NCBI RefSeq assembly: GCF_000242635.2
Contig: NC_017770.1
Span: forward strand, 62,001 to 126,000
Reading direction: 5' to 3'
Length of the DNA: 64,000 nucleotides
DNA from: Solitalea canadensis DSM 3403
GTDB lineage: Bacteria > Bacteroidota > Bacteroidia > Sphingobacteriales > Sphingobacteriaceae
The notes under the pieces were generated by a model. It saw only the letters and a program-made list of their open reading frames with translations. It had not been told where the DNA came from and made no database searches. Below, one piece after another: positions 1 to 8,926 of the stretch. Positions within the stretch are counted from its first letter, which is position 1; each line of letters begins with the position of its first letter. Made by a program: the position numbers and the translations under genes.

Positions 1-3000
1 CCAACCAACGGAACAGTAACGGTAAATCCGGACGGAGCCTATACTTATACCCCAAACACGAACTTTAACGGAACCGATAGTTTCACGGTAAAAGCAAGTG
101 ATGGAAAAGGTGGCGAGTCAACTGCCACAGTAACCATTACGGTTACTCCGGTAAATGATGCACCCGTAGCAGTAAACGATGCTTACTCAGTTAATGAAGA
201 TGCTGTTTTAACCATTGCCGCTAAAGGCGTGTTAACGAATGATACCGATGTAGAAAATGATGCCTTGACAGCAGTTTTGGTTGCAGGTCCGACTCACGGA
301 ACCTTAACCTTAAATGCAGACGGTTCATTTACCTATACACCAACTGCTAACTTTAGTGGAAGCGACAGCTTTACCTATAAAGCCAATGATGGCAGCTCGG
401 ATAGTAATGTAGCAACAGTTGCAATTACTGTTAATTCAGTTAACGATGCACCAGTAGCCAATAACGATGCTAAAACCACCAACGAAGATGTAGCTGTTAA
501 CGGAACCGTTACCGCAACAGACGTGGATGGTGATGCATTGACCTTTACCAAAGGTTCTAACCCAACTAATGGATCGGTAGTTGTAAATGCTGACGGAACC
601 TATACTTATACGCCAAGCGCGAACTTTAACGGAACCGATAGTTTCACGGTAAAAGCTAGCGATGGAAAAGGTGGCGAGTCTACAGCCACAATGACCATTA
701 CGGTTACTCCGGTGAACGATGCACCAGTAGCCAATAATGATGCTAAAACCACCAACGAAGATGTAACTGTTAACGGAACCGTTACAGCAACAGATGTGGA
801 CGGTGATGCATTAACCTTTACCAAAGGTTCTAACCCAACCAACGGATCGGTAGTTGTAAACGCTGACGGAACTTATACTTATACGCCAAACGCAAACTTC
901 AACGGAACCGATAGTTTCACGGTAAAAGCAAGCGACGGAAAAGGTGGTGAGTCAACTGCCACAGTAACCATTACGGTTACTCCGGTAAATGATGCGCCGG
1001 TTGCAGTTAATGACAGCTATTCAGTTAATGAAGATGTGGTATTGACCATTGCAGCCAAAGGCGTGTTAACGAATGATACCGATGTAGAAAATAATACCTT
1101 AACAGCCGTGTTGGTTTCTGGTCCGACTCACGGAACCTTAACCTTAAATGCAGACGGTTCATTTACCTATACACCAACTGCTAACTTTAGTGGAAGCGAC
1201 AGCTTTACCTATAAAGCCAATGATGGCAGCTCGGATAGTAATGTAGCAACAGTTGCAATTACTGTTAATTCAGTTAACGATGCACCGGTAGCCAATAACG
1301 ATGCTAAAACCACCAACGAAGATGTAGCTGTTAACGGAACGGTTACCGCAACAGACGTGGATGGTGATGCCTTAACCTTTACCAAGGGTTCTAACCCAAC
1401 TAATGGATCGGTAGTTGTAAATGCTGACGGAACCTATACTTATATGCCAAACGCAAACTTCAACGGAACCGATAGTTTCACGGTAAAAGCCAGCGACGGA
1501 AAAGGTGGTGAGTCAACTGCCACAGTAACCATTACGGTTACTCCGGTGAAAGATGCACCAGTAGCCAATAACGATGCCAAAACCACCAGTGAAGATGTGG
1601 CTGTTAACGGAACGGTTACCGCAACAGATGTGGACGGTGATACATTAACCTTTACCAAAGGTTCTAACCCAACCAATGGAACAGTTACTGTAAACGCGGA
1701 CGGAACCTACACTTATACGCCAAACGCAAACTTCAACGGAACCGATAGTTTCACGGTAAAAGCAAGCGACGGAAAAGGTGGTGAGTCGACTGCCACGGTA
1801 ACCATTACGGTTACTCCGGTAAATGATGCACCTATAGTTACTACAAATCCTGTAACAACAGAGGAGAATAAACTAGTAAGCGGTAAAGTAACTTCAACAG
1901 ATGTTGACGGAGATACTTTAATAGCAGAAAAAGGTACTGATCCAACTAATGGTACAGTAGTAGTAAATCCTGACGGAACTTACACTTACACTCCGAAGCC
2001 AGGCTTTAACGGCAAAGATTCTTTTGAAATCGTTGTGAAAGATGGTAAGGGAGGAGAAACCAAAGTTGTTGTTGACGTAACAGTAACTCCTGTAAACGAT
2101 GCTCCTGTGGCTAGTAATGATAGTAAAACCACTAACGAGGATACTCCTGTAAATGGAAAAGTTGCTGCAACGGATCCTGATGGAGATACCTTGATCTTCA
2201 CAAAAGGCAATAATCCTTCAAACGGAACTGTAGTAGTAAATCCTGACGGAACTTATACTTACACCCCTAATACTGATTTCAATGGTAAAGATTCATTTGA
2301 GATCGTAATTAAGGACGGAAAAGGTGGTGAAACTACGGTTGTAATTGAAGTAACTGTTAATCCGGTGAATGATGCTCCTGTAGCAAGCAATGACAGCAAA
2401 ACCACTAATGAGGATACTCCTGTAAACGGCAAGGTTACTGCAACTGATGCTGAAGGAGATGCATTAACCTTTACAAAAGGCTCTAATCCTACTAACGGAA
2501 GTGTCGTTGTAAACATTGACGGAACTTATACTTATACACCTAATGCAGATTTCAATGGAAAGGATTCATTTGACTTCATTATTAAAGATGGTAAAGGTGG
2601 GGAAACCAAGGTAGTAATTGATGTTACAGTTACTCCGGTGAATGATGCGCCTATAGTTACCGTTGATCCTGTATCAACAGATGAGAATAAACCTGTAACT
2701 GGTAAAGTAACTGCTAAGGATGCTGATGGCGATGCGCCTACAGCTGAAAAAGGTACCGATCCTACAAACGGAACAGTGGTTGTAAATCCTGATGGGACTT
2801 ATACCTACACCCCGAAACCGGGCTTTAATGGCAAAGATTCATTTGAGATTGTTGTTAAAGATGGTAAAGGTGGTGAAACTAAGGTTATTGTTGATGTAAC
2901 TGTTAGTCCTGTAAATGATGCTCCGGTTGCAAGTAATGATAACAAAACCACTAATGAGGACACTCCGGTAAGCGGAAAAATTACTGCTACGGATGCTGAT

Positions 3001-4110
3001 GGTGATGCAATGACCTTTATCAAAGGTTCAAATCCATCAAACGGAACGGTGGTAGTAAATGCTGATGGTACTTACACTTACACTCCAAATGCTGACTTTA
3101 ATGGAACAGATAGTTTCACTGTGAAAGTAAGCGATGGAAAAGGTGGTGAAACTACAGCAACAATTACGATCACTGTTAAAGCAGTAAACGATGCTCCTGT
3201 AGTAACTGCAGGTCCTGTTACAACAACCGAAAATACACCTGTAAGTGGTAAAGTAACTTCTACAGATGCAGATGGGGATCCATTAACAGCAGAGAAGGGA
3301 ACTGACCCTGCTAATGGAACGGTTGTAGTAAATCCTGACGGAACTTACACTTACACTCCGAAACCTGGCTTTAATGGAAAGGATTCATTTGAAATCGTAG
3401 TTAAAGACGGTAAAGGTGGAGAAACCAAAGTTGTTGTCGACGTAACAGTTGATCCTGCAAATAACACCGCTGATTTAATGATTGAAAAGAGAATTGTTAA
3501 GTCAACAAGCGACTTGAAAGTGGGTGACTGGGTGCAGTATGAAATTGTAGTAACCAGTAAAGGTCCTGCAAAAGCAACGAATGTAAAAGTAGCCGATAAA
3601 CTGATGACTCTCCTAGGTAAACCTGAAGATGTTAAGTCAGACATAGGTAACGTTACTTATTCAGATGCTGCTCATGGCATTGATTGGGTAATTGGTATAA
3701 TGGATGCAAATACAAAAGCGACCCTGACATTCAAATCGCAAATTGTTAAGGCAGGTAAATTAACTAACTCGGCGACTGTTTCATCTGATGTTAAAGATGA
3801 TAATACCGTAAATAATACAGGTACAACTCCTGTAGATGTGGTGGATAATAAACCGGTGTTTGTTCCTAATGCATTTACTCCGAATGGTGATGGTAAAAAT
3901 GAACGCTTCACTATTCCTGGAATTGAGCAATATCCTGGAAGTACGCTCCATATTTTCAATCGTTGGGGTAATGAGGTGTTTTACTCTGGTAGTTACGACA
4001 ATGAATGGGTCGGACAAGGTTTAAGTGAAGGAACTTATTTCTATATCCTGACGATCAATAAACTTGAAGGTAAGACCATTCAAAAAGGCTGGGTCTTATT
4101 AAAACGCTAA
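1..4110 (+). CDS. Giant tandem-repeat surface adhesin, 3' part, with T9SS gliding-type C-terminal domain
   Basis: The reading frame is open from base 1, so the gene starts upstream; 1369 residues are visible. Thirteen cadherin/Big_9-like modules, the first partial, each end in V(N/K)DAP and carry DGTYTYTP-like strands. Twelve complete modules of 91 or 96 residues fill residues 56 to about 1157. A DUF11-type domain follows (about 1157-1280), then a gliding-motility type-B C-terminal domain from about 1284 with the hallmark FVPNAFTPNGDG, FNRWGNEVF and GTYFY motifs. Proteins of this kind are exported by the type IX secretion system and held on the cell surface; SprB of Flavobacterium is the model. 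The PorP/SprF gene 17 bp downstream fits the usual adhesin/partner pairing. The sorting domain and repeats are seen directly; an adhesin role is inferred. Confidence 0.93.
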   Translation, partial: PTNGTVTVNPDGAYTYTPNTNFNGTDSFTVKASDGKGGESTATVTITVTPVNDAPVAVNDAYSVNEDAVLTIAAKGVLTNDTDVENDALTAVLVAGPTHGTLTLNADGSFTYTPTANFSGSDSFTYKANDGSSDSNVATVAITVNSVNDAPVANNDAKTTNEDVAVNGTVTATDVDGDALTFTKGSNPTNGSVVVNADGTYTYTPSANFNGTDSFTVKASDGKGGESTATMTITVTPVNDAPVANNDAKTTNEDVTVNGTVTATDVDGDALTFTKGSNPTNGSVVVNADGTYTYTPNANFNGTDSFTVKASDGKGGESTATVTITVTPVNDAPVAVNDSYSVNEDVVLTIAAKGVLTNDTDVENNTLTAVLVSGPTHGTLTLNADGSFTYTPTANFSGSDSFTYKANDGSSDSNVATVAITVNSVNDAPVANNDAKTTNEDVAVNGTVTATDVDGDALTFTKGSNPTNGSVVVNADGTYTYMPNANFNGTDSFTVKASDGKGGESTATVTITVTPVKDAPVANNDAKTTSEDVAVNGTVTATDVDGDTLTFTKGSNPTNGTVTVNADGTYTYTPNANFNGTDSFTVKASDGKGGESTATVTITVTPVNDAPIVTTNPVTTEENKLVSGKVTSTDVDGDTLIAEKGTDPTNGTVVVNPDGTYTYTPKPGFNGKDSFEIVVKDGKGGETKVVVDVTVTPVNDAPVASNDSKTTNEDTPVNGKVAATDPDGDTLIFTKGNNPSNGTVVVNPDGTYTYTPNTDFNGKDSFEIVIKDGKGGETTVVIEVTVNPVNDAPVASNDSKTTNEDTPVNGKVTATDAEGDALTFTKGSNPTNGSVVVNIDGTYTYTPNADFNGKDSFDFIIKDGKGGETKVVIDVTVTPVNDAPIVTVDPVSTDENKPVTGKVTAKDADGDAPTAEKGTDPTNGTVVVNPDGTYTYTPKPGFNGKDSFEIVVKDGKGGETKVIVDVTVSPVNDAPVASNDNKTTNEDTPVSGKITATDADGDAMTFIKGSNPSNGTVVVNADGTYTYTPNADFNGTDSFTVKVSDGKGGETTATITITVKAVNDAPVVTAGPVTTTENTPVSGKVTSTDADGDPLTAEKGTDPANGTVVVNPDGTYTYTPKPGFNGKDSFEIVVKDGKGGETKVVVDVTVDPANNTADLMIEKRIVKSTSDLKVGDWVQYEIVVTSKGPAKATNVKVADKLMTLLGKPEDVKSDIGNVTYSDAAHGIDWVIGIMDANTKATLTFKSQIVKAGKLTNSATVSSDVKDDNTVNNTGTTPVDVVDNKPVFVPNAFTPNGDGKNERFTIPGIEQYPGSTLHIFNRWGNEVFYSGSYDNEWVGQGLSEGTYFYILTINKLEGKTIQKGWVLLKR
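166..1833 (+). repeat. Two copies of an 834-bp A-B-B higher-order coding repeat
   Basis: Module A (288 bp, 96 residues, begins VAVND.YSVNED) starts at 166 and again at 1000. Each A is followed by two B modules (273 bp, 91 residues, begin VANNDAKTT): 454, 727, 1288 and 1561. The period is exactly 834 bp and the copies are almost the same at the DNA level, including synonymous sites. Bases 1-165 are the end of another B module, so the array probably continues upstream. Confidence 0.9.
1834..3471 (+). repeat. Six diverged 273-bp modules (C-D-D-C-D-C)
   Basis: Modules begin at 1834, 2107, 2380, 2653, 2926 and 3199. Type C starts (I/V)VT..PV.T.EN and type D starts VASND.KTTNED. They keep the 91-residue period of the B modules but have drifted in both protein and codon choice, with GKDSFEIV-like wording replacing GTDSFTVK in most. 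They look older than the near-identical block before them. Confidence 0.85.
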
Positions 4111-4127
4111 ATCAAAGTTAACAACAG

Positions 4128-5132
4128 ATGAAAAGAATATATAAAGTGGTAGCAACAGTATTATTGGCGATTTCTGCCAATAGCACCTTTGCTCAACAAA
4201 ATGTACAATTCAGCCAGTATGTTTTTAACGGGTTGGCTGTAAACCCTGCCTACGCTGGATACAAAGAAGAGTGGACTGCTCAGGTGTTATATCGTACCCA
4301 ATGGGTTAATTTACCGGGCGCTCCTAAAACAGGTACTTTGTCGATTGACGGACTTACCGATTTCAATCGCAAGAATATGGGCCTAGGTTTCCAGGTAACA
4401 ACGGATCAGCTTGGCCCTCAGAAAACATTTTCTGCTTATGCAAATTACTCTTACCGTTTACGGTTAGATGAGTATGATACCAAACGTCTATGCTTCGGTT
4501 TAGGTTTAGGAATCTCCCAATACTCATTGACAGGTGATGATTTAACCTACATAGATCTTGATGATCAAGGGATTCCGGTTGGTACTCAATCTACAATGTC
4601 TCCGGATTTGCGCTTTGGGGTTTATTACTACTCGCCTAATTTTTATGCAGGAGCGTCAGTAATGGATCTGTTTGCAGATTATATGGCAACCAAACTTCAG
4701 GGTGTTGATGCTACTTTTCCTGTTATTAAGAAAACGAGGCACTATTATGTAACTGCAGGAGGTTTAATCCAGCTAAATGAAAAGATCAGTTGGAAACCAT
4801 CATTCCTTGTTAAGGATGATTTCAATGGACCGACCAACCTGGATCTTACTTCATTTTTGGCGTACGATAATAAAGTATGGTTAGGTGCATCATGGAGAAC
4901 GGGAATTAAATTATGGGGTCAGGATCACCTGAAGTCGAACCTCCGAATGGCCGATGCTTATTCAATATTAGCTCAGTTTTATGTAAGCGACCGTTTCAGA
5001 GTAGGTTATGCATATGACCATTCACTGAATGATTTAAGTAGTTATGAGGATGGTTCACATGAGATCTCTTTATCATTTAGTATTCCATCAAGGAAAAGAG
5101 CAGAGAAGGTGTTAAGTCCAAGATATTTTTAA
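4128..5132 (+). CDS. PorP/SprF family type IX secretion outer-membrane protein
   Basis: 334 residues with a Sec signal peptide ending at TFAQ. The mature start (QFSQYVFNGLAVNPAYAG) is the family signature, followed by a beta-barrel-like alternating pattern ending in aromatic residues. PorP/SprF proteins sit in the outer membrane; SprF is needed to place the adhesin SprB on the surface, and PorP-type proteins tether T9SS substrates that carry type-B sorting domains. The gene starts 17 bp after the adhesin stop and 16 bp before the PorE-like gene, so all three are probably cotranscribed and this copy is likely dedicated to the adhesin upstream. The family is firm; the partnership is inferred from order. 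Confidence 0.93.
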   Translation: MKRIYKVVATVLLAISANSTFAQQNVQFSQYVFNGLAVNPAYAGYKEEWTAQVLYRTQWVNLPGAPKTGTLSIDGLTDFNRKNMGLGFQVTTDQLGPQKTFSAYANYSYRLRLDEYDTKRLCFGLGLGISQYSLTGDDLTYIDLDDQGIPVGTQSTMSPDLRFGVYYYSPNFYAGASVMDLFADYMATKLQGVDATFPVIKKTRHYYVTAGGLIQLNEKISWKPSFLVKDDFNGPTNLDLTSFLAYDNKVWLGASWRTGIKLWGQDHLKSNLRMADAYSILAQFYVSDRFRVGYAYDHSLNDLSSYEDGSHEISLSFSIPSRKRAEKVLSPRYF

Positions 5133-5148
5133 AGGCCCGTAAGTTATT

Positions 5149-7125
5149 ATGAAAACAAGAAGTTTTTTACAAATTATGCTCTTCGGGTTTGCTTCTTTTC
5201 CTATCCTGGCTTTTTCGCAAGAACAACCTGGACTAAAACAAAAAGGAGATCAATTTTATAACCAGTATAATTATTCTAAAGCAGTTGTTCTTTATGAACA
5301 AATTGCTAAGAATAAGAAAAACGATAAACAATCGGTAGCCCGTTTAGCAGATAGCTACAGGTTAATGAATAATTACGATGCAGCCGAAAAATGGTATGAA
5401 CAATTGTACCAGTCAAGGCAGCTTAAAAACAGCGAAGTGCTGAATTATGCAGAAGTACTTCGGAATGTTGGTAAGTTCGATCAGGCTAAAAGTGTACTGC
5501 GTGAATACGAGCAAACATATGGAACATCGCCTACTGTAAAGGCAATGATCAAAGGCTGTGATTCGGCCATGATATGGATGCAAACTCCGTCTTTGATCAA
5601 GGTTAAAAATGAGGGCTTTTTAAATACAGACAGAAGTGAGTGGGGAGCATTTTCATTTAATGATAAAGTGCTCTATACAGCTGAAAGAATTGGAAAGAAG
5701 GATGCTACTTACGGGTGGACCGGGCAGCCATATCTTGGATTATATGAGGCTGATGCCACCCTTCGACTGACCCAAAGTGAACTTGAAACAAAATTTAACA
5801 ATACGGAATATCATTCTGGTCCGGTTGTGTTCAGTTCCAAAGGTGATACAGCCTATGTTACGAGAACTTTTGTCGGAGAAAAGGCAGCTAAAGAAAAGGT
5901 AAAGAATAAAATAAACCTGATTCGTCGTCTTGAGTTATGGTATACTGTAAAAAAAGACGGAGCCTGGGGTGAATTAATTCCTTTTCATTACAATAATGCA
6001 CAGCAATATTCAACCGGACATGCGGCATTGAGCAAAGATGGTAATATCCTGTATTTTGTAAGCGATATGCCTGGTTCTACCGGTAAATCAGATATCTGGT
6101 TTTGTATAAAAGATCAGAGTGGTGAATGGTCAAAACCGGTTAATTGCGGCGCAGAGATTAATACTCTTGAAGAAGAGTTATTTCTGACCATTGGCAAAAA
6201 AGGAGAACTTTATTTCTCATCAAATGGATTAGCAGGTATGGGAGGCTTAGATATCTATAAAGCGATCGGACAAAAAGAAAACTGGTCGAGCGTTGTTAAC
6301 ATGCATTATCCGGTTAACTCTATGGTAGATGATTTTATGTTCACTGCTTCTACTGATACTACCGGATTCTTTTCGTCCAACAGAAAAGAAGGTAAGGGAG
6401 GAGATGATATTTATGTCTATACTATTGTGATTCCACCACCACCTCCGGCGCCAAAACCTGAACCTGTTATCGTGGTGGAGGAGCCTAAAGAAGGAAATGC
6501 GCTTCATGTGTTTGTTATAAATAAGCAAACAGGATTACCGGTTGCAAATGCGACCTTAAACCTTATGAATAACAAGGGTAAGGAAAAAGTGGTAGTTGAA
6601 ACCGATGGAACAGGATTGTTTAGTTTTGCCCTGAGTGATGAACCAATTTATGAGGTAAAAGCTGAAAAAAATGGCTTTTTGAGCGATCATAAAAATGGCA
6701 TCAAGAACAAGACGATTCAAAAAGCAGGAGCCAAAGTTGTTCTTCAATTAGATTCTATCATATTAAATAAAGCAATCAAGCTGGATAATATTTACTATGA
6801 TTCGGGAAAATGGAATTTACGTGCAAAATCAAAAACAGAACTTAACAAGCTGATCGAGATTTTGAAAGAAAACCCAACGATCAAGATAGAGTTGAGTTCA
6901 CATACCGATTCACGTGGCTCAGATCAGTCCAATCTGATACTGTCTCAGAAAAGAGCAAAATCAGCAGTTGATTATATAATCTCAAAAGGAATTGCCAAGA
7001 GTCGCATTATTGCGAAAGGATATGGTGAAACCAAATTATTGAATAAATGTACGAACGGTGTAAAATGTTCCGACAAGGATCATCAGGTCAATCGTCGTAC
7101 AGAGTTTGCTATCCTAAGTTTTTAA
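5149..7125 (+). CDS. PorE-like OmpA family protein (TPR, beta-propeller, CRD, OmpA_C)
   Basis: 658 residues. Signal peptide to about residue 23 (FSQ), TPR helices at about 30-150, a PD40/WD40-like beta-propeller at about 155-425, a proline-rich linker, a carboxypeptidase-regulatory-like beta-sandwich at about 452-530, and an OmpA C-terminal peptidoglycan-binding domain at about 540-658 with the SSHTDSRGS and NRRTEF motifs. The same domain order is described for PorE of Porphyromonas gingivalis, which links the T9SS to peptidoglycan. Several such paralogs per genome are common beside PorP/SprF genes, so this is probably a substrate-specific partner of the preceding two genes and not necessarily the core PorE. 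A strong terminator follows the stop. Confidence 0.88.
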   Translation: MKTRSFLQIMLFGFASFPILAFSQEQPGLKQKGDQFYNQYNYSKAVVLYEQIAKNKKNDKQSVARLADSYRLMNNYDAAEKWYEQLYQSRQLKNSEVLNYAEVLRNVGKFDQAKSVLREYEQTYGTSPTVKAMIKGCDSAMIWMQTPSLIKVKNEGFLNTDRSEWGAFSFNDKVLYTAERIGKKDATYGWTGQPYLGLYEADATLRLTQSELETKFNNTEYHSGPVVFSSKGDTAYVTRTFVGEKAAKEKVKNKINLIRRLELWYTVKKDGAWGELIPFHYNNAQQYSTGHAALSKDGNILYFVSDMPGSTGKSDIWFCIKDQSGEWSKPVNCGAEINTLEEELFLTIGKKGELYFSSNGLAGMGGLDIYKAIGQKENWSSVVNMHYPVNSMVDDFMFTASTDTTGFFSSNRKEGKGGDDIYVYTIVIPPPPPAPKPEPVIVVEEPKEGNALHVFVINKQTGLPVANATLNLMNNKGKEKVVVETDGTGLFSFALSDEPIYEVKAEKNGFLSDHKNGIKNKTIQKAGAKVVLQLDSIILNKAIKLDNIYYDSGKWNLRAKSKTELNKLIEILKENPTIKIELSSHTDSRGSDQSNLILSQKRAKSAVDYIISKGIAKSRIIAKGYGETKLLNKCTNGVKCSDKDHQVNRRTEFAILSF

Positions 7126-7132
7126 TGAGTTG

Positions 7133-7161
7133 AAAAACGGCCCTGAATAAGGGCCGTTTTT
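7133..7161 (+). terminator. Rho-independent terminator of the adhesin operon
   Basis: A perfect stem of 11 bp (AAAAACGGCCC with its complement) around a 7-base loop ends in a T run, 8 bp after the stop of the OmpA-family gene. The A run before the stem makes it potentially bidirectional. Confidence 0.92.
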
Positions 7162-7179
7162 GGTTTTAAGATAACCCCT

Positions 7180-7318
7180 AAAGTCATTCTCATATATGTG
7201 TCATGCTGAGGAACGAAGCATCTGTTCCTTTTAAGCATTGGAACTAACAGATCCTTCCTCCGTCAGGATGACAAGTTATGTTAGTTTTTTTGGAAACAGA
7301 TTTACTAACTTAATAAGG
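7180..7318 (-). repeat. Degraded copy of a MITE-like intergenic element
   Basis: The core 7200-7272 (73 bp) matches the reverse complement of 44095-44167 at 69 of 73 positions. Similarity continues on both sides, with small gaps, to the remnants of terminal inverted repeats near 7180-7188 and 7306-7316. The core can itself fold into a long imperfect hairpin (GTCATGCTGA at one end, TCAGGATGAC at the other). No coding potential. Confidence 0.75.
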
Positions 7319-7375
7319 AGTTAGGGGGTATTTCACTATGCTCTGTCATTTTCTAAGCTCCCCATTAGGGACGTT

Positions 7376-7816
7376 CTATATTTTTAGCTCATTTTGCTTC
7401 AAAAACTGAACATAATTCTGCTCGTTTTCAAAATAGGCAACATCTCCACCTTCATTTAAAAGTACGATGTAAGCTTTCGCTTTATCAACGAGTTTGGTGG
7501 TATGCGGGTCAACCGCTTTTCTTACTGACTCGTCGGTAGGTATACGTTCCTCACATGCTTTGCAACACCCATAGTACGCTAAACCATTAACAATAACTTT
7601 TAATTGTTTCTTTCCCATGTAAGTATTGTTAACCATGCATACTTCATCGTTTGGCACACGGTCACCTTTTTTAAATGACCGGGTAGCTTTTAGTGTTTTA
7701 TGAGTAATGCTGTCTGTATTAACAACGGAATTACTACTTTCTTGATCATTGGTTGCACAGCCTGTAAGAAGTACCGCAGCTATTGCTGCGATACTTAAAT
7801 TCATTGTTAATTTCAT
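7376..7816 (-). CDS. Small TRASH-like cysteine-rich lipoprotein of the efflux operon
   Basis: 146 residues from the ATG at 7816. That start gives a clean lipoprotein signal (lipobox LTGC) and avoids overlapping the adaptor gene; an in-frame ATG at 7855 would overlap it. The mature part holds Cys-X23-Cys-X3-Cys (EVCMVNN then YYGCCKAC), close to the TRASH heavy-metal-binding pattern, and ends with a YF(E/N)-rich segment. The domain suggests metal handling in the periplasm or on the outer membrane. It is the last gene of the operon, 10 bp after the adaptor stop. No exact family is recognised; the metal role is inferred from the cysteines and the neighbours. Confidence 0.75.
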   Translation of the reverse strand: MKLTMNLSIAAIAAVLLTGCATNDQESSNSVVNTDSITHKTLKATRSFKKGDRVPNDEVCMVNNTYMGKKQLKVIVNGLAYYGCCKACEERIPTDESVRKAVDPHTTKLVDKAKAYIVLLNEGGDVAYFENEQNYVQFLKQNELKI

Positions 7817-7826
7817 AACTGATCTA

Positions 7827-8918
7827 TTATTTTTTAATCGATGTACCATCTTCAATTTCTTCAGATCCTTTTACCAGTATCTGTTCTCCTTCCATAAGTT
7901 CGCCGAAAACTTCTACTTTATCCGCCATCATACGCCCCCTGGTAACCGGAACTTTTTTCGTTTTTCCATTTTCGACACGGATAATATACATCCCCATGTT
8001 AGCATCAAGCAATGCAGTTTTTGGGACGAAAAATGTCGGTTCAGTGTTTTTTAATGGAATAGTGGCCTCAGCTACCATTAAAGGTTTTAAGGTGTTATTC
8101 ATGTTGATAAAATCAGCCTCAATTTTTTCTGAACGAAGTTTGCTGTCCAAAGCACCGGTTTTTCGGGTAATTTTGGCCATATACATTTTTTGAGGAATAG
8201 ACCTCACTCTGAATTTAACGGTGTCACCTAAATGGAGGTAAGGTGTATTAGCTTCAGGTACGGATAAACTAAGGCGCAGTTTATTAACATTTTGAATAAC
8301 CAGCAATGGCTTATCGGCACCCTTACCCATCGGACTTACATAAGCACCTAAGTCTACATTTCTATCCGTAATAACTCCACTAAATGGCGCTCTGATAGTC
8401 AGGTAATTTTGGATAGACTGTAACTCCAGGTATACTGATTTTGCTGAAGCTAACTGTGCTTCGTCTGCCAGCTTTTTTGCTGTTATTTGGTCCAAAGCGT
8501 CCTTAGCTACAGCGCCTTCTGTTTCATTGGCTTTAAACATACGGTCATAATTAGATTTGGTAGCCCTGTAGATCGCTTCCTGTGCCATCCACTTCGATTT
8601 TGCACTTGCTAATTGTGATTGAATTTCTGGAGCCTCTAAAACAATCAATACTTGTCCGGCAGTAACCGTACTTCCTATATCGACATTAATCTTTTGGACA
8701 TAGCTGTTAACCTTCGCATATAATTCAGTTTCCTGATCGGCCTCCAACGTGCCCGCCAGCTTTAATTTAACCAGCGGATTATCTTTTTTGAGTTCGATCG
8801 TTTCAAAATTGTTCATCATCGGCTTTGCCTCTTGATTATTTTTTGCCGACGGTTTATCATTACTGCAGGCACTACTAATAAATGTTGCTGCCAGTAGTAC
8901 ATATAATGTTCTATTCAT
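7827..8918 (-). CDS. RND efflux periplasmic adaptor (membrane fusion protein), lipoprotein
   Basis: 363 residues. Lipobox SSAC at about residue 18, then the HlyD/AcrA-type arrangement: barrel-sandwich hybrid halves (about 45-85 with VNSYVQKINVDIGSTVTAG, and about 165-200 with APFSGVITDRNVDLG), a helical hairpin between them (about 90-160), a beta-barrel and a membrane-proximal domain to the end. Such adaptors link the inner-membrane RND pump to the TolC channel. It lies 8 bp downstream of the pump gene and 10 bp upstream of the Cys-rich lipoprotein, in one operon. No obvious Met/His-rich metal-binding tail is present, so the substrate cannot be told from this protein alone. Confidence 0.92.
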   Translation of the reverse strand: MNRTLYVLLAATFISSACSNDKPSAKNNQEAKPMMNNFETIELKKDNPLVKLKLAGTLEADQETELYAKVNSYVQKINVDIGSTVTAGQVLIVLEAPEIQSQLASAKSKWMAQEAIYRATKSNYDRMFKANETEGAVAKDALDQITAKKLADEAQLASAKSVYLELQSIQNYLTIRAPFSGVITDRNVDLGAYVSPMGKGADKPLLVIQNVNKLRLSLSVPEANTPYLHLGDTVKFRVRSIPQKMYMAKITRKTGALDSKLRSEKIEADFINMNNTLKPLMVAEATIPLKNTEPTFFVPKTALLDANMGMYIIRVENGKTKKVPVTRGRMMADKVEVFGELMEGEQILVKGSEEIEDGTSIKK

Positions 8919-8926
8919 GTGTTTGC

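Noticed and set aside
1-3471. Regular repeats as a CRISPR-like or satellite array
   Set aside because: The periods (273/288 bp) are in frame, code for beta-sandwich modules and lack spacers; they belong to the adhesin gene.
606-3959. Several antisense frames of 70-190 codons within the repeats
   Set aside because: They recur with each module, have a low-complexity Ser/Thr/Val make-up and are mirror products of the coding repeats.
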